A DNA stretch of 64,000 nt from Ciona intestinalis (Eukaryota > Chordata > Ascidiacea > Phlebobranchia > Cionidae), in assembly GCF_000224145.3 (NCBI RefSeq), contig NW_004190371.2, forward strand, positions 124,001 through 188,000, written 5' to 3'. The position numbers and the translations under genes were made by a program. Shown here in pieces: positions 11,983-26,200 of the stretch (positions within the stretch are counted from its first letter, which is position 1; each line of letters opens with the position of its first letter). Under the pieces are notes generated by a model. It saw only the letters and a program-made list of their open reading frames with translations, did no database searches and was not told the DNA's origin.

Positions 11983-12922
11983 AAACAATATGACAAACAA
12001 GTTTCCTTACTGCAAAGGATGTCCCTCCTTCAGGTGTCAGACTCAACAGTAAGTTGATATCTTCTCAATTTCAAAACTGTGGAAGCAAGAAAATAATGAG
12101 ATTTCAAATAAAACAAAGTGATTTTGACAAATTTATTAATCAATATAAGAATATGTTTCGATATTTGACAGGTTAGGTTTTTTGAAGTGGAAACTAATGC
12201 GACACGAATGCTAAGTAATAATAATATTTAGTGCGTTTTCAGAAACATGAGCCAAATGGACCCATCTTAAACTACTGGCCATATTGCGCATTTGTATTGA
12301 ATTTCATGTAAACAAGCTTTTGAAATAAAATTGTCACCTTGTTTTTTGTGCGCGTTTCGGACACTTGTGAAGAATTTCTGCGTTGTACGATCGCATCGAC
12401 GTGACATTTGTATTCAAATGTGCCGCAAACTTGCACGATGCAACTTTTGTTTCGCCGATAAAATATTATTATAACATAACAAGTATACAATGTACATACC
12501 ACAGGTGTGGTTGCAATGATAATTTATGTATATTGGTCAACTGATTGTTTTTTGGGTATCTTTATATTCTATCCTACATGATAAGACTGTTATCTAGGTT
12601 CCCAGGCAAGTAATGCTTATGGCAGCTTCACACTATTCACTGTTATACAAACATAAAACTTAATTCTTTATACAAAAGTTAAAATGAAATATTGGTTAAA
12701 TAACAGCACGCAAGGTGTTAGGTGACAGCGAATTTAATAAAACTTAAATCCAGACGAACATTGCTTTATGTACATAATATTGACATCAGTTAGTTAAATT
12801 AGTCACGCAATTGTTTAGCGCCAATTACTATGTATTCTTGAGACTGCAGTTTATACAAAAATACAAAATCAGGGACACGAAATAAGAGAGAAGAACTTGT
12901 GTCGAAGTTAAAAACATTTTTT

Positions 12923-12928
12923 TTTATT
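12923..12928 (-). terminator. Poly(A) signal of the RBM4/14-like gene
   Basis: AATAAA on the minus strand (TTTATT on plus), about 65 bases downstream of the stop codon at 12991. Confidence 0.65.
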
Positions 12929-12990
12929 TATAGTAACAATTAGTGTGGCAGTCATCTGAACATGGGTGGTAAAATGTTTAGCTGATCAGC

Positions 12991-15328
12991 TCAATAGTCA
13001 CGGGCATGAGCATTTTGGCTGTACAGATCAGAGCTGTATGAGAACGAGGGTGAAGCTTTTGTCTCACCATATGAACCCAAGCCAAGGCTTGAGCTGTGTG
13101 GTTCATCTTTTACCGATGCTGCGGCTACAGCAGCTCTTCTCGCAATAAGAGCTCTTGTTAATGCGCTTGATGACTTTGCACTGCCAGCAGTTGGCAAGCT
13201 ACGACTCAATGCCGATCCTGATGCTGGTGGGTGTGGCAGCCGTANNNNAACCATGGCGCGTTCACGGAGCAAGCTTAAATACTCCGGGGGTGGGGGTGGC
13301 AAGTTATAAGGATCAGGACATGCAATAAGACGCCTTTCATAAGGGTCAAGGATCTCTAAACGCCGTTTACGATCTAACAGCTCTAATAACTCCATTCTAT
13401 CTTTAACAGGTGGTGGCAAAGCAGACTCAGAGCCAAACCCAGAATCCCCATTGGAACCATACCCATCATGCCCCATCCCATTACCCCGCTCCCTACCAAA
13501 ACCCCGAGCTATAGAAGGATAGTCTGGGCGTCCACGACCCATCATACCCCCTCGGCCTCCACGTGGACCAAGCCCTCCCCGGCTGCCGCCCCTCATACCA
13601 GAGCCAGGCGGACCCAAATCACGAGTTTGATTTTTTGACATTTGTACTTTTAAAGGAATGCCCTTAAAATTGTGGCCATTCAATGCATGAATGGCAGCAT
13701 CAGCAGCTGCATCTTCGATGTGAACAAAAGCGATTTTTCTGTCTTCCACAACGTCGCACTCCGCAACGTAACCGTATCGTGAAAATAAGTCGCGAAGTTC
13801 GCCCGAATACACCCCGTCTGGTAGATTGGCAACATGCAGCTTTGTGCAACCCGCTCGACGCGCCGATTTTGCGGTCGCCGAATTATCAACCATTGGCGCG
13901 TATCCGCCTCCGTATCCGAAACTGCCTCGCATGCCTCCTCTTCCGCCACTATAAATAAGGCTCGCCGTGTTAAGGAAACAAACAAGGCGAATGGCATGTT
14001 AAAAATTTTAAATTGCTTGATTTGTTATTGCTTGATGCACTGGATTCAATGTCAAATATCAAAGCATAATTGTTAAACTTAAAATGCTTGCGGTCTTTTT
14101 AATTAATTTAAATTCATTAGTATAATATTTTAAAAAGACATTAATCCAATTTAGTTAGCAATAACAAACCATGTTTTGTACTTTTTAATATTAAATTTAA
14201 ACGGTGCTAAACGGACCAGAACACTCCCGCATTGGTGCTATTTGTGTGTAGAATATAATTAATTATATTTACGGGAACAATATGTTGGAACAGCTTTATG
14301 CAGTTAACAGCAACAAATAAACTTTATTGAACTTAGCTAACACAATAAAAATGTAATGAGTATAACCGGTATGAATTAATAATTATTCGCGTACATTTTC
14401 TGCAGTCACAGCTGTTCAAACATTGCTGATAAACTAAACAAAGCTAATAATTGTAATACTAGAAGCCTTACAAATTTTGTGTAGCAGTTATCGCCGCAAC
14501 AACATTACCTATTATTAGAACATGTACAACCTTATACATACATCCCCATTTAGCTATTGCCAAGTCTATGCCAGATTGGAAAAACCACTTGCCCAGAGAA
14601 TATTTCCTCCACAGTAACGTTTGTGTTTGGGGGAAAAGAGGCAATTTTCCTAACTCTTAACAAAATTTGAGGAAAAGTTGTTTGTGGTCAGTACTGGCAT
14701 TATAAAAATCAACCCCCTAAAATTGTTAGACAAAAATCAGCTCCCAAAAAATGTTAAAAATCCTACAGGCAAAAAGCAACCTTCCCAATCTGGTATTTAT
14801 CTTATGTGCATTTACCGTTTTTTTAAATATATTTCGAATTAGTTTAAACACTTGTTAACGCAAATTTCATTCTACAACATTACAAAGAATTATATTTACC
14901 GAAAACCACTCCCTCCCCTGTCTCGACCTCTTGATCCACTTTTACTTTTTTCAACATTGATTTGCTGACCTTTTACATCTCTCTTATCCAGGTTTCTGTA
15001 AATAAACGTATTCGAAAATAACTCACAATTCTGCTGAAAAATGGTCTTAAAAATGAATTTTAGAGAAATTTTGTATCACAAGACATCGAAAAAATGCAAA
15101 CTTCAGATCAATTAAAATATACAAAAACGAAATGTTTAACCTAAAAATACTACGATAAAACAAAAAGTACTTGATTGCGTGTTCTGCTTCAGCATCGGTA
15201 GCAAGATGAACGAATCCGTAAGTTCCCAGGACATCACACTCTGTAACATTTCCGTACTGTTCAAACAAATCACGCATTTCCTCCGTCGTAACACCGTCGG
15301 CAATATTTCCAACAAATATCTTTACCAT
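12991..15328 (-). CDS. Two-RRM, RGG-rich RNA-binding protein, RBM4/RBM14-like
   Basis: Three exons on the minus strand: 15171-15328, 14900-14995, 12991-13948, giving 403 residues with consistent phases. RRM1 spans residues 1-72 (RNP2 IFVGNI, RNP1-like YGFVHL). RRM2 spans about 121-188 (LHVANL, KIAFVHIED). Between and after them lie Gly/Arg-rich stretches (GGRGGMRG; RGGSRGGLGPRGGRGG). The C-terminal half has MELLELLDRKRRLEILDPYE, a PPPPPE run and Ser/Ala-rich sequence. Paired RRMs starting directly at Met are typical of RBM4/Lark and RBM14, which act in splicing, translation control or coactivation. I see no CCHC knuckle after RRM2, unlike RBM4, and no long Tyr-Gly repeat domain as in RBM14, so orthology is open. 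Four N at 13245-13248 keep the frame. Stop at 12991-12993. Confidence 0.9.
14055..14166 (-). repeat. Right arm of 112-bp inverted repeat, in RBM intron 2
   Basis: Reads AATATCAAAGCATAATTGTT to AATTTAGTTAGCAATAACA. Inverse of 11871-11982; located about 105 bp upstream (transcript sense) of the last exon's acceptor. Confidence 0.9.
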
Positions 15329-17237
15329 GGTTGTTATTTAATATAACTAACCGCAAATAAATCCGAAAAATCGTTCTAACCTCTCAAAATTTTGAAAAAA
15401 CGAAACGAAAGCGAAAAAAAAATCTTCTCAGTGTTCTGTGACATAATCGAGTGCGTCGATAGTACATTTATTGCTGTTCATGCGGCAAGGTGGTGTAGAC
15501 TGNNNNNNNNNNNNNNNNNNNNNNNNNNNNNNNNNNNNNNNNNNNNNNNNNNAAAAAAAAATCTTCTCAGTGTTCTGTGAAATAATCGAGTGCGTCGATA
15601 GTAAATTTATTGCTGTTCATGCGGCAAGGTGTAGACTGTAGATGTTCATTTCGCCACGTTATGCAACCTATAGGTCTCGGATCTACATCCTATATGTGTT
15701 GTATATTCTGCACACATATAGATAAATGTCCATTATGTAACACTTATGTACTTCAGAAACATGTATTGGTTAAATGGAAAAGTAGATTACCCACTGGCAG
15801 AGTCTGGCCATTCACATAGTGCTCGTAGTTTATATATTGATTGGTTAACCATAGAAAATCTTATCATAAAGTTGACTGTGGTACAACATTCGAACTGTGT
15901 TTTAAGAGAACGGTTTGCATATAGCAGACGGCGAATTTACACTACACACCAGAGTGGACTTTTGTTACAAACGACAGCATGACGGTAACAGGATGTGTTG
16001 CGAGTTGCGACCCGACCATCCGACATCAATTTTGGCCATCGATCGTTCGATACAAACGAAAAAAACTGTACACGGTCCTAGAATTTGTTACCCCCACCGT
16101 AAACAGTAAGGAAGAAGCCACAAAACCACACCTACTCAACGGCGTTTATGTCATTGCTCTACCATTGAATCAGAGCTAACTGTACTATGGTCAGAGTCAT
16201 TAAATCAACTCTGAATTATTATTTCCTGCTATTCCATACCCTTTCATAGGGTTAACCCATGGTTATAAATATGATATGCTGAACTTGCAACACAGGTTTC
16301 CAAATACTGTATTGTAACCTGTCTAAATTCCAGATTCGTTTATGCGAAAGTACCAAGTAAAACAATCGTAGCCGTTGTGACTGTTTTTTTATTTTGGTCC
16401 ATATTGTCATTTCAGAATACATAACACCGTTAAAGAGTACGAATATATATGTAGGGCGATTACTCATTTTGGAGGGAAGCTAAACGTACTTTCTTTCTGA
16501 ACCAAAAGAAGTTTTGGAATGGTGAAAAATTAAACAGCACAATTTTGCACAAGTATTGTGCTACACACCACTGTAAGCGTATAAACTGTACACAATATTA
16601 TAAGCGAGGAATCGGAAACATTTCAAAATTTGTTTTATAGTGTTCGTCTCAATATTAGGAAGTATAACAAACACAACATACTCTATTTTAACTTCAATAT
16701 TATTTTAACACTACAGCGGCAAATAGTAAACTTCTATTAGCACAAAGTATCACTTGGTGAAGTTTCAAATCTTGAAATATGTAGAATCTTAAATCCAAAA
16801 GGTCAACCATAAATCTAACTGCTTTTACAAACTATGCGCTACACGATTGCATACTAAATGCTTAAAGTTAAATTTACTAATTCCAATTTGTTACATAGAT
16901 TGCACTTTAAATATTGGCAGATAGATAGAGCATCCATGATTTTTAGCGGCGCAAACGCTTCTGTCACACCCACGTACTGATCTTAGAAGTTAGGTAAAAT
17001 AGGAAGAACTTCAGGAGCAGATCGCATAAGAAAAAAATCTTATTTATAATTAAGTTACCAATGCCAGGACAATTAGTTTTGAAGCTAGCATTGTTTGAAA
17101 CTTTATATACAAAAGATCAGGTACTTTCCTAACGCTTTGGTTAACTTAAATCGATGGTTTTGGTAAAACTGAAATCAAGAATTAACCAAGAAGATTGTCA
17201 GTGTTTTTGTTAGCGACCTGTTTTTCTACAAGGGTAT
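15329..17237. other. Intergenic; upstream of RBM gene and 3' flank of RRBP1, with an N gap
   Basis: Holds the RBM promoter side and the RRBP1 3' flank (both genes on minus). A 50-N gap at 15503-15552 is flanked by near-identical copies (15414-15502 and 15553-15638), probably overlapping contig ends. A 66-codon ORF at 15979-16179 (+) has no family signal. No RNA gene was recognised. Confidence 0.6.
15414..15638. repeat. Duplicated sequence across an assembly gap
   Basis: Both sides of the N run carry AAATCTTCTCAGTGTTCTGTG, then ATAATCGAGTGCGTCGATAG and GCTGTTCATGCGGCAAGGTG, with only a few differences. Probably a failed contig join or unmerged alleles rather than a biological tandem repeat. 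Confidence 0.75.
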
Positions 17238-20200
17238 TTAATCTAAGTCACTTTCAGATGACGATGATGATGAACTGGATGAACCTTCCTTCTTCTGAAA
17301 GAAATATTTGTGTCGGCAATGCACAAAAAATACAACTAAAAGCATATTACACAGGTATCATTTTTTTACACAGCATTAAAACCGTAATGACTATATCAGG
17401 ATCTATTTTAAAACAATTTATAAAAACATAAACTTTGAAGCGCAATGCTTTATGCAAAATTTTAAGGTTTTACCTTTTGCATAAGTTCCTTATTTTTCTC
17501 TCTTTCTTTACCAAGTTGTTCTTGTGTTTGTTTCAACACATTTTGTAATTTCCCAGCAGCAGCTCCTAAGTTCTTTGTGAGTGTTTTCTCTTTCTCCAGT
17601 CTCTCCTGTTATATTATATTAAAAATGTATCATTATTTATAAATAAAAAATATAACAGTAATAATATATAAATATATTAACACTTTCGCAACTGGAAACA
17701 TGCATCAAAATAGTGCAAAAACAATTGCAAGAAACAATAAAGTAAACAGAAGTAAAAAAATATTTTTAAAATCTGTGAATTTATTAAAAACAAAAGATGA
17801 TAACAAATTAAACATTGAAAAATCAAACAATGTAAGGCAGTTTAGGTTGTCTTGCCTTGAGTTTCGCAATCTCGTCAATGTGGCCGTTTTCTTGCACACT
17901 GCTGTCCCGTGACTGCATTCAAGAAAAACAAACTTAAAACGCATCCAGCAAACTTAAAGTGCAATTATATGTGATTATTTCAAACCATGCACGTTTGTTC
18001 ATGCAATGTTGGCAGAATCTCGTATGTTGATTGCCATATTATGACACCAATCAGAGAAAGCTGTGCAACTCATGCTTTATTAAACAAAATGACAAATGAA
18101 CGTAAAGATGAACATGCAGGGTCCCCTCAACTTGCACTGGCTACCTGATCCTCGTGGGATGTGGATGCATTACTCTCGTCATGCTCAATGATGAGGAAGC
18201 CATGATCGTCCTCTGTTAGTTCCGCTTTGTTTATATCAATATCTGCGTCTTTGAGCGAGAGTGGGATAGGGGAAGAAGTATCCCGAGAGTCAGTGCCAGA
18301 TTCACAAAGCTACATCATGTCATTGCGTTGCATTACAGATGATTATGAGCATGTATATGAATAATTAAACGTTAAGCATGCTTACATGCCTGAATGACAA
18401 CTATTAGTCACTAACATTGGTGTTCTATCCATGCAATACAAAGCACCACTCACCTCTTGTGTGTCGTTCACTTTCTCACTGGACAAAGAGGTTTCCAGTT
18501 CCCCACATTTCCTCAAACAAGTGTCCAATTCACTCTCCCTCTGTAAAGAAATAAATATTGTGATCAAAATTACCAAAAAATAATGCTGTTATTAATGCAT
18601 GAGTAGAACACCATAGTAGTGACTAATAATTGTCATTCAGGCATGTAAAAGTCAGTAAATTAAAACTGCCCTTTGACTTAAAATTAAACTTCAAACAGAA
18701 GGTTTGAAAATTGTGGAGATATATAACAACAACAGATAATAGTATTGGACTGCCATTTTTAACTTTTTCTGACACAGAAATACCTTGCTTTATAATAATT
18801 TTTTTACCTGTGCTACACATTCCTTCAAATTATCTCTTTCCTTCTCCATGTTAACAAGCATTTCAGTTTGTTCTTTTAATTCCTGGCAAAATAAATGGCA
18901 ATAATAAATATTATGAAATTTAGATCATACATGCTGAACCTAATACAAATGGAATCTGTTTCTATTTTACAATTTCAACATAAAATTGTATCCAACTCTT
19001 AGTTTCACTTTTGCCAAAAAAATTGTTTTAATTTTTGTTCCATAAATTCGTTTATTTTAAGTTTTAAAATAAAATACAATTCTTACACACAATAAAACAA
19101 AAGAATAATATAATGACACACCTTGTTTGACTTAGAAAGCTGTTTCTCCAACTTTGAAACTTCTTCTTGTTTCTTGCTCTCCCACATAGCTGCTTGCTCC
19201 TGTTTATCTTTCTCAGACTTTTCGACACTTGATTGCAATTGATCAAGAATGCCCTCCTAATGCAAGCAAATGTAGTTGATCAAACACATGAAACATTGTT
19301 AAGTTAGCAGAAATCAAAAGAATGATAAGTATGCAGCAAAAATAAAGACTAGTTGGACAGTATTTAAAAAAAAAAAAAAAAAAATGAAATAACATATTTA
19401 ATATTTTATAAGAAATAAAAAAATGGAATAACATATTTAAGCTAACTCTAAGGGTCTCATATTTGTCTTACAGTATTCTTAAGGATCTCTTTAAACTGTA
19501 AAACTTCTTCACTCTTTCCTTTAATTTCTTGTTTTTGTTTATTTATCATTTCTTCGGTTTCCTTGTTCCTTTGGAGGGCAGCAGAGAGCGACTTCTCAAG
19601 AGCTCCCACTTGTGACTGGTATTTATCAACTTTATCGGCTTTGCCCTTCGCCTCTGATAGTTGCTGTTAAACAAGAACTTATTATTAGTCAAAATGTTGG
19701 ACATTGCTTTACAGTTAAATTGAAAGTTATAAAGAAATGTTTCACTAATCAAGTTAACACTTTTAGGCTAGTATAGGGTACATACACAGCATAGATGTAA
19801 CATTAGGGGTGTCTGTCACTCTTATCTTTGAAACAGGGGTGACGTCATGTATATTAGCCGTATTAGCACCTAAGTTTTTACAACTAAAACAACTTTAACC
19901 TGCTGTTTTACGTGTCTATACAAACAAGGAAGACTAAATTATATTGCATTTACTGATCAATTAGGTTCGCTATGTTTGATTACTAGTATATAAACACTGT
20001 ATTGGAGAGAATGAGTAAAACGTATTTTAACAATGTCAACCTAAATATTACTGAAAATTCCAAAAAACCTGCCCCCTATGATACCCAAAAACAGCATGAT
20101 ACCAAAGAGACAATGTGCCAATCCTTTTAACCTAGTACCCATGGCATACCAAGCTGCACGACCTCACCCATGTAGAATAGAAAGATAGCACATAAATATT

Positions 20201-23200
20201 ACACAGAATGATTCGAACCTGTTTAAGATCTTGTAATTTATCTTCGTTATCAACAACTTCAGTAACAACGACACTCTCCGATGCTTTTACAAGGAAATTA
20301 GACAACCAACATTCAAAGTCCTGCAATATAAACATTAATTGATTGACGGATTGAATGAATGTAATTTACTTCCCACGTACATAACTTTGAGGGTGATACT
20401 TTTTTGCGATTCTGCTTTTTTTGCAAATTTATTTAAATTTGAGCACAAATCACAACACAAAAATATCAAAACAGTTAGAAAGACAATATTCATTATTTGG
20501 TAAATCTACTGTATAGGGTAATATCTTTTGGGTTGTCTGAATTTTGAATAAATGTAAATTAACAACCAATCCAAAAAGTAATCACCCACGAAGTTATATT
20601 AATGGTAACTTTTAATCAGGCGTATGAACCAGAATGAAATATTAATTAAACACAAGTAACAGCATTAACAGTTACTGAAAATAATGTCTCACCTTTCCTT
20701 CTACTTTAACTGATGGGAAAGATTTCGAAAGTGATTTTTTCACTTGGTTTTCTGTGTCGAGCACTGCAGTATCTCGCTCGTCCTAAATATAAAAAAAGAA
20801 ATAAATATTTAATATTTACTTCTACCAGAGGCAGATATTGATTTTTCGAATTAATTTACTTATGAAATAATGAAAAGTAAAATAATGATGCATATGCTAA
20901 CATGCATGGATTAGCAAGCATTGCACTACATATTAATAATATAGATGCAATTGTACTTTATTTTACCGGTAAAAGACAACAGCTTCAGATTTTTAAAAAT
21001 TATTCAATACTGTTCCTTTTTTAGAAAAATGATTTTAAATATTTTTTGGCCATTTTATTACAAGTAATAACAATATACTAATAATTTAATTTGATGCAAA
21101 ATAACGAAACAACTAAAGCAACTAGACAATTATTTAACAAAAAGGTAAAACTAGCTGAAACATTATATATTTATAGTTTGGCAAAATTTCTTTTTAATTA
21201 AAACTTAAAACATAAAATAATGAATTTTTTTAAAGAAACAATAAACAAAATGATCATCTAAAAGCTAAAATGTGAACAAGTGATATTTTACTGCATATTA
21301 TCCATCAAACATGCAACAAACATCAACATTAAGACCTTCGCAGCGGAACATTTTTCACGAGCAACTTTTTCTGCGGCAGCTACAGCCTCCATTGCTTTCC
21401 AATTCCTCTCTCGCAACTCCTGTACCAGCGCGCACCAAAAATATGAAAGCAAAATCACCCGACGGAAAAATACAAAAAAAATTGACAAAAACTATAAGCT
21501 TCGTAAAAAAAATTTTCCTGAGAAAAAATATCCCAAAAACAACACCACAGATTAAGCTACCAGCAGTGGTGTTAGTCCTCCCATGTTATACTAGTCCCAC
21601 AAAGCTTGCACTTACATTGTTTTTCTTGTCAAGTTTTTCAACTTGGCTTGCAGCCTTCTGAGATTGCTCTGTCAGATCATCAAACCGCTTTTGAAGTTCA
21701 GACAATGCACCTTCTTTTTCTTTTAACCTAAATAATTTTTTTTTTATGTTATATATCAAGTCATCATTCTTGTAAAAGCTTTTCTTAGTATAATTTAGGT
21801 AAAAAAAAACTAATTAGCAGCATGTAAGTAACATTAACAAAGCTTCTTCGTGAGATCTCATATGTTGGTCTATGTTCATATTTCCCAAAGAAAAAGTTTG
21901 GAAAACACCAACTGTACTATTACTTTTATTGTGGGTTATAAAACATGCACAGCCAAAGTACATTTGCCAGGTTAATCAAGCAGGGTACTTATGCATACCA
22001 GCTTTGAAGGTAACTGTATATTAACATTGTCACCCCAGATTTGTTTAAAAGTTAAAAAGTAAAAACATAATGCTACTTACTGTTTTGTCACATTGGTTAC
22101 TTCGTCACTTCTTCCCTGCTAATTAGCAAACATTAATAAAGTGAATCATGTTAGTTTAAAAAGAACTTCTTACCTTATATTTATTAACTTCTTCTGTAGC
22201 TTTGTTGAGTTGTTCAGTAAGCGATGTCGCTTTCAGGTTAAGTTGATTGTTTTGAGATTGAAGACGCTGAAAATAATGCGTTATTAATACATAGCAACAC
22301 AATATTTAATGTATTGGGCCAAATCTCAAAAACAAAGCAAAATGTACAGCAATTACTCATTTCATATTATCATATAGCAATTAAAGTATTTTTTATGTTA
22401 TTGACATGTATTTGTCAAACACAATGTAGAAATCAATGTAATGTTAAATGATTGGTAACAACATTGTAAGCACAAAAAAACAAAATTAAAACATGTGGTG
22501 TAACATTTTTGCGGAGGGGTCAACACTCGGAGATTATTTTTTACGATATGTTTGGCTACCTAATTAAAAACAGTGTAAAAAGTGAGGGGCACCATTTTGT
22601 GTGATTGACACTTTAGTTTAAAACCCTCAACCCATAAATCACGTTATGATTTATTTACCGCAAATTCATCAGCTGTGCTTTGTTCGTTTGCCTCCATAGC
22701 TGTGAGTCGATCTTCCAATGCTTGCTTCGTCTCTGCAAGACTTCCATACTCACTCTCTAGCGCAGACCGCTGGTCATTTTGCTCGGTAAGAAGAACCACT
22801 TGACTTATAAGTTGGGAGGATTTCGCCTGGTAGTTGGTTTAAATTGGAAAAACAACTTTAAACAACATCCAGTGTAAACAGATGTGAACACAAGCATTTT
22901 GATGGTTTTTAAGTTTCATGCATTGAGCCAGTGGTTCTCAACATTAGTTTGACATAAATCAATCAAATACTTTTTAACAGAAATTGAAAAATGTTAACCT
23001 TTTGCAAAAAATAATAAGTTTTACAAACAGTTCAAAAATGAACAATGTGTTTATGTCAAAAAGTTAAGAACCACTGCATCAGGTTAACAATACTAACCTA
23101 TATCACCTACTAACTACAACTAATACATGCAGATTCTAAAGCATAGCAGAAATTAATCCATTAATAAAACTTAAACCAATGCGATTAGAAGTATTCACCA

Positions 23201-26200
23201 AATATAAATAAAGCATGTAAACTAAAGGTGTATGGATGATTTGTGGATGTAAGACTTGGTTTTAAACATTTGTGCGAAAGATGTCCAGTGTTAATGTAAT
23301 GTAATTTGCTTTATCCTCGTGTGGCTGGAAAACGACAGTGGTTATAACTTGGGTGTTTATACACCTCATGCCAGCTTACGAGTTACCATGTATGTTACTT
23401 TGTGGGTGATTATTTTTTGGGGTGGGGTAGATTTATCCTTTTATTTTAATAAGGACCACTGCAACTTTGTGCATACCTGTGTGGACTGAAGATGGGTTTG
23501 AGCTTCCTGAAACTCAGACTCAAGCGCTCCATACTTTCCTTCAGTGGCTTTAAGCTTTGCTGCCATGTCTTCTAATCGTTTGGTATATGACTGTTCAAGT
23601 TGTGCCTATGCAATTTCCTCCATCAAATTATATCCAGCATTATACACCACAACCCATGATCAAGCAAATCACCCAAAAAATTAACAATTTCAACTACAGT
23701 GGCCAGTTACCGTCTAACACCAAATGAAGGGGGGGGGGGAAATGAAATAAATTAAAAGGTGTTCTCTACCGCTCCTAGTGATCATGCATGTTGCTAAGCA
23801 ACAACGGTCACCTGGTCTTGATAAGTTCCAGAATATTCTGCGATCTTTCTTTCCATCTCTACCCTTATTTGTTCATTTTCCTTGAGTTTAGCCTGGCAGG
23901 CAGAGACTTCATGCGCAAGACGGTCTTTCTCTGCGACCCTACACGACATTTTTTTAAGTAAAAAGCTCTACTGCAGAAAAAAAAGGAAAAAACAAGGTTT
24001 CTTCTATTAAAAAAGTAAAAAAACAAAAATTCTTCTGTTAAAAAAATCGTTAAAAAACAAAAAACATTGTCTTCTGGTAAAAAAATTTCCAGTTAGGTGT
24101 TGCAAAAAAAATATATCATATATTAACTTTCTTATAAAGAAAAAAATTGTTAACATTTTTCAAAACATTTTTTGTAAATGCGTTTTAATTTCTCTATAAC
24201 AAATGTTCAAAAAACTAACTGTGAAGCATTTGCTTGAATTGTCATCTTCAAAATATCGTTTTCCTCTTTCATCTTCTGCAGAGCATCACCACTGCTGTTC
24301 ACAGACTTCAACTTTTCCTATAAACAGAAAATTGTCATTAGAGTAAGCTATTCCAGTTTAATTACCAATGAAAATATTTTTGAGTTTCATGCATGTAAGT
24401 AAGAGTTTGCCGAAGTCGTAAAAGCTCGGTTTTAATATTATTATCATGGAGATTAGAGAACATATTTCTGTTTAGTCAAAAATTCCAAATAAATAAGATC
24501 ATTTCGACATGTGGCAGTATAATAGCAATTGCATGCAGACTGGGGGTCAGCCATATTTTTAGCAGAATACTGAGTTACCTAAAAGAAAACACTCAATCAC
24601 ATTCCTACTTGATAAGCAAAAAAAAAATATCATAAAATTTGCAAGTGTTAAGTTTTTTAACATATATCATAGCGTTAAATCATTTTAAAAAACATTCTTA
24701 TTAAGCAAATCTGCATGAAGGACTATTGAAAAATTACAAATTTAGTGAGGAAACTTCACCTGCATTATTGTGATCATCTTTTTATCTTCTTCCATTTGGG
24801 TTTTGGTGCGAGCCTGATATTCATCAAATGCTTTCCTTGTTTTCAACAATTCTTCATCAGATTTTTGAACCTCACTTTTTTGTTGTAACTTAGCTTCCTG
24901 TAATGCCTGTGCACACGCACAAAAAAAAAACGTTTAAAAAATAAACAAAATATGCATCAATGCAGTAAAACTGTAGTTTTTTTCCATAAAAAAAAGTTAC
25001 CTGGTTCAGCTGCTGAATTTTTTGACTCTGCATTTTTGATTGAGAAACGGCATTCTGCATTTCCACAGATTTGCTCTCATATTTACGTTGCAGTTCAGCA
25101 TATTGTTGCTTGCTTACATCGTTACCAGCCTGTAAACAATGACTCATCAATTATTATCATTAATAACAGAACAATTACTTCCGCAACCAACTTTAAATCC
25201 AAAATTAAACTTTATTTCCATAAATAGATATACATATTGTTTTTGTTACATTAATATACTGTGTATAACAAGGCAAAAGGTTTTTTATAATAATAAAATA
25301 CTCTGTATAAAAATGCAGAAATGACTTACAGTTGCCCAATCCCCACTAGCACTTTGCAAGCGTTGATTCAATAATTCAACCAAATAATAAATAGTGGAGT
25401 CATCAATATCTGCTGACGAGACTGCTTGAATAATAGGATGCTCTGGAAATAAGAAAACAAATGTAAAGATTTCAACCAAAAAAAATGTAAAGATTCCAAC
25501 CACAAAAAAATGTAAAGATTCCAATCCCATTAGTTAAATCTAAAGAAAGCAATCCCTCTAAATAAATGTAAAAATTCCGAACACAGTTTTGACATGTCAT
25601 TCATTCAAACCTTCTTGCTGTTTCCTTCCCTTCTTTTTCTTGGATTTCTGTTCTTGGTTTCCTGAATCGACAGATTTCACGTCTTCGCTGAAAGAGACTT
25701 TATGCTGTCTCGGTTTACGTGGCTCCTCAACTTTTGTTTCCTTGGCTGGCTCAGCGGACTTCTTGCTTGACTTTACTGCAGGTTTAGATTGCACATTATC
25801 AGCAACAGTTGGTTTAATAACTGGTTCCACTTTTTTTGCTTTTGGTTCAGGTTTTGGTTGTTTTTCCTTCACTGGTGCGCTGGACTGCTCAAGTTTGGCA
25901 ACCTGCTATGGATTTGATCAATAAATGAATTTATTTCAATAACACCAGACTATGTCCGTGCGGTAAGACACATTGTTACAAAGTGATTATAAATCAATAC
26001 CTTTGCTGGCGGGTCTGAAACAGGGGTTGTTGCTTTTACTTTCTTAGTTGGTTTTTCTTTCTTTGGTTTCTTCTGTTCGTCAGCAGCAACAGTGGTTGGA
26101 ATACTTTGTACTGGATGAACAGTGGTTTGCTCTATCACTGGTTTCCCATTTTCGGTGTTGCCTAAGTTAATTTTAACAAAATGATAAAAAAACATTTCAC

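Larger units (their letters stand above)
11319..12990. other. Intergenic between convergent genes
   Basis: Contains the 3' flanks of the short GNPTAB paralog (+) and the RBM gene (-). A GTAAGT donor-like site occurs 17 bases after the paralog's stop codon. The left arm of a 112-bp inverted repeat is at 11871-11982. No other coding exon was recognised. Confidence 0.6.

Noticed and set aside
15979..16179. 66-codon plus-strand ORF
   Set aside because: Composition is moderately protein-like but there is no motif, partner exon or repeat of it elsewhere. Not strong enough to call.
25589..25924. 111-codon plus-strand ORF
   Set aside because: It is the antisense shadow of RRBP1 exon 4, a Lys/Glu-rich coding exon with good splice borders.
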